The translations under genes were made by a program, and so were the position numbers. A stretch of 64,000 nt of DNA, taken from positions 186,001 through 250,000 of the forward strand of contig WBMZ01014087.1 in assembly GCA_013400975.1 (NCBI GenBank). The letters are read 5' to 3'. This document shows positions 58,386 through 64,000 of the stretch, in pieces (within the stretch, counting starts at the first letter, position 1; the number at the start of each line of letters is the position of its first letter). This stretch comes from Atrichornis clamosus (taxonomy: Eukaryota > Chordata > Aves > Passeriformes > Menuridae). Below the pieces are notes generated by a model. That model was not told the DNA's origin. It saw nothing but the letters and a program-made list of their open reading frames with translations, and did not search any database.

Positions 58386-59304
58386 AATCCATACATTTAT
58401 AATACCTTGAAGACTTTTTTTTTTTTCTGTGTCTGTGTGTGTGTATGCGTGTTTAGTAGTGTGGACTGGTGCAAGCTTGTAAGTGACAAGACAAATTCTC
58501 ACTAAATTATTTTCAGCTGAACTTATGGCATGTATTGTAACCTAATACTTTCTTATATGTTGTTTATTATGTTTAAGTTCATGAAATGAATAGAATGATC
58601 TTTGTTAGGGATGGGAAATTAAGAACAATATAAATTATTACCAAGATTGGCTATCTTAGAAATGGTTAATCTTAGTGGAAATCAGAGGGCAAAATAACAA
58701 AAGGCACAATCCCTTAGAGTGAGCTATGCAAGGCAAGTCAGAAGGATCCCAATCAACTTAGGCACTATATAAAAAAGAGTTGAAACTCATTGGAATAAAA
58801 AAGAGTCTGAGAAGACATGAAGTTTTCCCTCTTTTTCTTGCTTCATCTTTCTTCATATCATGACTTCTCTTAAGGTTTTCTCTTCTGCTAAATTAATTTT
58901 GAGAGCACAACCTAATTAGGGAAAAAAACAAGCAGTTTTTTTTTGGAAGGGGAATATCATTGTGAGTAACAGTTTGAAAAATGATCTCTGGGACAGACAA
59001 GAACTACAATTTATATAAAACAAATACATTATTCTACTAATGTTTAGTCATATAGTTTTGGAAGATAAATTGTTGGTAAACTGTATCTATTGTGTCTTAA
59101 TAACTCTCCTTAAAATTTTACTATTGTTTTGCTTATCTCAGTTGTCAAGAAGTCAAATCTAACTAATTTGGTTTCAAAATGTTCTGAGGAATTCAGTTTT
59201 CATAGAATAAAACAAAAGGATTTTTTTTTAAGTCACTGAAAGGAAGGTCAGTTCAACTACTCTACTGCCCTGAGAAGTTTATCTATAATATGTAAGGTCA
59301 GTGA
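58386..59304. other. AT-rich non-coding DNA
   Basis: A T11 run and short TG repeat near 58417-58447. Otherwise nothing recognised. Confidence 0.55.
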
Positions 59305-59955
59305 TCATTTCCCCTTGGTTGATGAGGGCTTCATTCTACTCCCTATCCCTTTTTTTAGCTCTATGGGCTGGACACTTCAAGAACAACTGGCTTTACTATT
59401 AAAGGCTGACGCAAAGAAGGCATTAAGCGCCTCTGACTTTTCCTCATCTTTTGTCATTGGTGTTTCTCCCTGTATTCCATAAAGGATTGCAATTCTCCTT
59501 GGCCCTCTTTTTGTTTTTAATGTCTTTATACAAACACTTTCATTCTACTTTCAGCAGTACCTAGATGAAGTTATAGTTGGACACTAGGCCCTTCTAATTT
59601 TCTCCCTGCATAACCTCATATCATCCTTGTGGTCCTTGCAGTCCTTGTGTGCTCCTTCTTCCAAAGGTTGTAAACTCTCTTTTGTTTCTGAGTTCTAGAC
59701 AAAACTCTGTGTTCAGCCAGGGTAGTCGACCTCCTCGCCAGCTTGTTTTTCAACACATGGGGACCATCTGCTCCTGAGACTTTAAGATTTCCTTTGTGAA
59801 GAATGTCCAGCCTTTCTTGACTCCTTTGCTCTTCAGGAGTACCTCTCAATGTATTTTGTTAACCAGTCTCCTAAACAGTCTGTCCTCTGGATGTCCAAGG
59901 TAGCAGTTCTGTTAACCAAATACCAACCTACCATGTTCTCACTTAGGTTTTCATG
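59305..59955 (-). mobile_element. CR1 LINE ORF2 fragment (endonuclease-RT linker), antisense
   Basis: Antisense CR1 from a different ORF2 region than most copies here. The plus strand has 'gcaaagaaggcattaagcgc', 'ctgacttttcctcatctttt', 'ggattgcaattctccttgg', 'ggcccttctaattttctccc', 'ccttgtggtccttgc', 'tccaaaggttgtaaactctc' and 'gttcagccagggtagtc', then 'ggggaccatctgctcctg', 'gaatgtccagcctttcttg' and 'ggatgtccaaggtagcag'. These are complements of the CR1 linker and end of the endonuclease. There is no 3' UTR. It is an internal fragment, probably of an older CR1 subfamily than the 3' fragments, with scattered indels and stops. Confidence 0.88.
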
Positions 59956-61952
59956 GTTTTTTTCTACTGCATTCCATTAATCTACAGAATTACTTATTTG
60001 TTTAAAAGAGGTTATTCAACAATTGTTCTGAAATAAGATATCTATATCCTATATATATATGTAAAAAGCTTCGGAGATAAAGGGATAAATATAACAATAT
60101 GCAAAATTTCCTGAGGTGAACCTGTATTTGTAATGGCTGTTATATACATGAAGGAAACAGTAAATACTGACCATTTTTTTTGTTTAATTCACTCATTGTT
60201 TTGTGATGGTTGACTCTCACTCTTACATGTTAATTGTTAACAGTTACTGCACAATTTTTCTAATTACAGAATCTATTTTTTAAAGAAATCTTCCTTATTG
60301 TAAATAGGCTATGAAATTAATTCCTTAGATAGAATAAGTTCTACTTTAAATAGAAATTACTTTTTTTACTGGAAAAGTACAGGCTTACTCAGTTTCTATA
60401 AAACATGCCCTAAAAAAATGAGCATGCCTGCTTAGCCTGCCTAACGCTTAGGGACACTATTGCTCCATGTTTTTGTTTAGAGAGAATAATGAATAATATA
60501 AACTAATATTAAAAATTACTTATTTGGGGGAAAAACTGCAAAGACAATTTTATTAGCTGTAGACTTGCTCTGTGTTTCATATTAAAAGCAACTTCAAATT
60601 ATAAACTTATTTTTAGCTAAAAAAACCCCTACCAAAATGTTTCCTTTAATCTGTTTCTTAGAGAACAGAGCAGAAACAATATTCCTTATAGCTTCCAATA
60701 CTATATTCTGCTAAAAGTTTGCAGCTGAGATTTCTCCCTCTTTTCCTTCTCCATAATGTTATACTCTGTGAAACGTGGCCTAGCGTTTAAGTTTTGGTTG
60801 CAGGTATGAACAAAGAATGCTCTAATGTTAGGTGAGTTGATAAGGACAGACTGCTTAAACTGTGCAGATGCTTCATGCAGAGCGGTCTGGAAGATCTGAT
60901 CAATCAACATAACTAGTTGTGGGAGAGAGATTGCTCTGAGGAGTAGGCTCTTGGCATAGTAAGGCTATGGAAAGAAAGGAGAATATTCTGGAAATTAAGT
61001 GGCCTGTGAGGATACAAGACAGCACGCAGCATATGAGGTCACAGCAGGGTGATTTTCAATTCCACGAACTTTTTCTGTCTGATAAGACTGGAGATGTACA
61101 TTTTTTAAATTGTTGTTTTTCCAATTATAAGTGGTGAACCTAGTTCCACAAGCTCTAACATGAGTTTGTGGTTTCTTGGCTCAATTACAAAACTCCAATT
61201 TGTTCTAAGTTTATTACTAAACCTAAATTTTGTAACTGCTTTGTGTTTTACTTTCATCTCTTGTCTTGTATTTCTTGCTTCCCTAATATGATGTCGTATT
61301 GTCTGTTGTTATTCCTCTCCTGTGAGCTGAAAATTTATTCCCTTTAGTAAAGCAGCAGGTATGGTTTTTCAAGCTGAGTTTGAGTTGTGGCTGCTAACAG
61401 GGGAACATTTTCCTCTTCATCCACTTTCCTTCAATAAAATAAATAAGAAAAAAGGAAAAGGTTTGGTTAAAAAGAGATGTGAAAATGAAAGATTTACCAT
61501 CTATAAAGAAAAAGGGACCGATGATACCTTTTGTATTTACTAACACCAGCAGTGTGCAATTTCTCAGTCTTGTATGACTCTGCTTTTATTCCCTCTGGCA
61601 ATAGGAAAAGACTTGAGCTCTGCATGGATGGAATGGCTGAGCCTCATCTATTTTAGTGGGGTTTTGTGCAATATTGAGGATCTGTCTTCATAAAAATGTG
61701 TTATAGAACTGAAATCTCCGGTCAAGGAGAGGTTCCATTCATCACCCTTGGCAGAGATGTTCTTACTGTTATTAGCTGATCTCCAGTCTTCTTAGGTATG
61801 AATTCAATATTCTGTCACTAATTATGTCTAAAAATGTGTTACAGTTTAATTTGTTGGTGGACTCAGGTTGTAAGGAATACCAAGGATAGTAAGCCCAGGT
61901 ATAATGTGCTTCACTGTGACAGAAGTGTCCTGTTCGGAAAATGGACAACTTT
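59956..61952. other. AT-rich non-coding DNA, nothing recognised
   Basis: About 2 kb. Short TA run near 60050-60060. No repeat family or gene supported. Confidence 0.5.
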
Positions 61953-62671
61953 ATCACAGAATCTCAGAATAAGCTGAGTTGGAAGAGACCCACAAGAATC
62001 ATTGGGTCCAACTCCTGGCCCTGCACAGGACGCCCCAAGAATCACACCATGTACCTGAGAGCATTGTCCAAACACTTGCACTCTGGCAGGCTTGGTGCTG
62101 TGACCACTTCCCTGGGGAGCCAGTTCCAGTGCCCAACCACCTCTGGGTGAAGAACCTATTCCTAAAAGCCAACCTAAACCTCCCCTGACACAACTTCAGG
62201 CCATTCCCTTGGGTTCTGTTACTGGTCACCAGAGAGAAGAGATCAGTGTCTGCCCCTCCTCTTCCCTTCACGAGGAAGTTGTAACTGCACTGAGGTCTCC
62301 CCTCAGTCTCCTTTTCTCCAGACTGAACAAAACAAGTGACTTCAGCCACTCCTTATGCAGCTTCCCCTCAAGGCCCTTCACCATCCTCATGGCCCTCCTT
62401 TGGACACTCTCTACTACCTTAATGTCTTTCTTACATTGTGGTGTTCAAAACTGCCCCCAGCGCTTGAGATGAGGCCGCCCCAGTGCAGAGCAGAGCAGGA
62501 CAAGCCCCTCCCTCGCCCGGCTGGCGATGCTGTGCCTGATGCCCCCCAGGGCAGGGCTGGCCCTCCTGGCTGCCAGGGCACTGCTGACTCATGTTCAACC
62601 TGCCATCGACCAGGGCCTCCAGGTCCCTTTCTGTGGCACTGCTTTCCAGCGTTGTTTTCCCCATGTAGGGC
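61953..62671 (-). mobile_element. CR1 LINE 3' portion, antisense, sister of the copy at 15133-16033
   Basis: The plus strand starts with the complement of the tail ('atcacagaatctcagaat'), then 'gagttggaagagaccc', 'ctggccctgcacaggac', 'catgtacctgagagcattgtc' and 'ttccctggggagccagttcc'. It goes through 'gaggccgccccagtgcagag' to about 62671. Block for block it matches 15133-16033, with the same orientation and subfamily but ~180 bp less at its upstream end. ORF2 is frameshifted within the C-terminal 'RFFTQR...HWNRLPRE' region (minus frame 62349-61999 leaves the true frame there), whereas the sister copy keeps it open. Confidence 0.93.
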
Positions 62672-62983
62672 AAAGGTTAGCTGGTGGACTTAGCTTGTGC
62701 CATAATATGGATTTACAGAATGTGTTTACAAACATCCACAAGTCTGTTAAAACAGAAGGAATGAAAACAAAAGTAATGTGTACAATTTATTACCAGAAAG
62801 CATGATACAAATGTAGTTGTTCTTACAAATATTCGCACCATGCAAAACCTATCCGTCCATCCATTTGATTTCTGCTTATGGATAAAGATCAGACTTTAAG
62901 AGGATGGATTATTGGTCTCTTTTTTTAAAAAAAGTAATCCATTAAAAGGCTCCATCTCAGTTCAGGACAGGGTCAGGCATGGC
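62672..62983. other. Spacer before tandem repeat, nothing recognised
   Basis: About 310 bp of AT-rich sequence with an imperfect T/A palindromic patch near 62922-62933 ('ttttttaaaaaa'). Confidence 0.55.
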
Positions 62984-63138
62984 CTGAGTTATGATGTGGT
63001 TATGCCAGGGTCTTGTCCTATCTCAAGCTCTCCCTGAGTTATGATGTGGTTATGCCAGGGTCTTGTCCTATCTCAAGCTCTCCCTGAGTTATGATGTGGT
63101 TATGCCAGGGTCTTGTCCTATCTCAAGCTCTCCCTGAG
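62984..63138. repeat. Perfect 50-bp tandem repeat, 3.1 copies
   Basis: Three identical 50-bp units starting 'ctgagttatgatgtggttat' at 62984, 63034 and 63084, plus the first five bases of a fourth at 63134-63138. I see no mismatch among the three. Units are directly adjacent without spacers, so this is a minisatellite, not a CRISPR-like array. Perfect identity implies recent expansion, homogenisation or an assembly effect. Confidence 0.95.
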
Positions 63139-64000
63139 CAGTCAATTGAACTTTCATGGATTAACCTCAGTCTTAACTTGTTGACCTTGCCATTGGCTGA
63201 AGGTCACAGGACTGTTGTTGGAACCTGTTGCTATCACCATCTGACACTGCTTGTCCTGCTCAGGTGCTGCCAGATGATGCCCAGGCAGTGAGGGCACTGC
63301 CTGTGCTGTCACAGTTGATTCCTGGCTTGTCCTTCCTTGAAGTGCAGCCCCACTCTTGCTGCTAAGAGAAGTTTCCAAAACTGGATGCCAAGTAACCACC
63401 TCTACAAAGAAATCGTTAGCTAAAGGTCATGCAAGTCAATAACAGAAGCAAGAAAAGGCATGGGCAACCAGCCTGTGACCTATCCAAGCTTCATGATGTA
63501 CACACTGTTCCTCCTTGTCACTTGCCCTGAGAGTGGTACAGCATTGTCCTTGGCAGATACAAGCTCAAGTGAAAGGCAATGTTGGAGTCTAATACTCTCT
63601 GATCAGGTCCTTTTAGATACTTCAAGCAAGGAGGATGTAATGTTTAATGTTTAATTTATTCAAAGTCAATGCTACACAGGATTTCTTATTTAGCTGAGTG
63701 GTGTAAAATATAATGAAAACATAATAAAAATGCAGGTTAGATTAGGAAAATACAGCAAAATTAAAATGCAAAGTTCATTGCCAATACCAATATGATTGCC
63801 ACTGACAGTCTCTGCAATATGTTTACTGTCACGTCACTGGGCATCTTCAGTTGCAAGAAAGAAGTACATGGGTGAAGCCAGCTGAAGCTTGTTGCTGCAT
63901 TCAAAATTCTTTTACTACTTGTCTAGTTTTTATAATCCATGGTGGCCTGGGCCACACATTCACTCCTCCCATACTGGTCTGGCTAACTTAGGGAGACCTT
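63139..64000. other. GC-richer unclassified segment to the window end, possible LTR/ERV relic
   Basis: From about 63180 to 63560 the sequence is GC-richer than the background, then AT-rich to 63800. On the minus strand there is a TATA-like 'gattataaaaac' (about 63928-63939) and an AATAAA-type signal (complement of 'tttatt', 63655-63660), an arrangement seen in LTRs, but I found no defined ends. Frames of 64-81 codons carry no domain. The segment is cut by the window boundary. Confidence 0.3.

Noticed and set aside
57996..58502. 168-codon minus-strand frame, the longest in the window
   Set aside because: It runs through a solo LTR and its flank; LTRs are non-coding and no retroviral protein motif is present.
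62984..63138. Possible CRISPR-like array
   Set aside because: The 50-bp units are directly adjacent with no spacers, and the DNA is clearly vertebrate.

Overview
The window looks like vertebrate nuclear DNA, and more specifically bird DNA, probably from a songbird. This rests on its repeats. At least fifteen pieces of CR1, the dominant LINE of bird genomes, can be recognised on both strands. Three pieces of LTRs of an avian endogenous-retrovirus type also occur; their sequence resembles ERVL-like LTRs known from songbirds. No SINEs are evident. The background is AT-rich, as expected for a gene-poor part of a large bird chromosome. Family assignments are from memory of the repeat sequences; no database search was run.

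No host protein-coding gene, tRNA, rRNA, CRISPR array or prokaryotic feature could be supported. All long open frames are either CR1 reverse-transcriptase or endonuclease remnants, antisense readings of CR1, readings of low-complexity tracts, or short chance frames without recognisable domains or convincing splice context. The window is best read as intergenic DNA or a long intron.

Layout. 0-8 kb: a short CR1 3' end, a GC-rich unclassified block (5.0-5.6 kb), a T/G-rich tract, an antisense CR1, and a small CR1 foldback. 8-13.8 kb: AT-rich and almost featureless. 13.8-16 kb: two CR1 copies in opposite orientation. 18.2-18.6 kb: a 186-bp duplication around a single N, very probably an assembly join. 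20.9 kb: a 106-nt pure pyrimidine tract. 22.2-28.1 kb: the CR1-richest part, including a 2.1-kb element that has lost most of its reverse-transcriptase region. 28-41 kb: long stretches with little recognisable repeat content, containing a G-quadruplex-type motif, a T/G tract and a tiny CR1 end. 41-47.6 kb: an antisense LTR fragment and a closely spaced inverted pair of CR1 elements. 48-53 kb: a perfect 12-bp hairpin, a diverged 62-bp repeat pair, and an LTR fragment joined to a CR1 fragment. 55.9-58.4 kb: two near-complete solo LTRs in opposite orientation, one with a perfect 5-bp target duplication and an intact cAMP-response-type palindrome beside its TATA box. 59.3-62.7 kb: two antisense CR1 pieces. 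62.98-63.14 kb: three identical 50-bp tandem copies, followed by an unclassified GC-richer segment running off the window.

There is no gene system here whose parts work together. The content is a record of retroelement insertion, truncation, inversion and decay. I found no convincing undescribed biological system; the findings below are the structures most worth checking.
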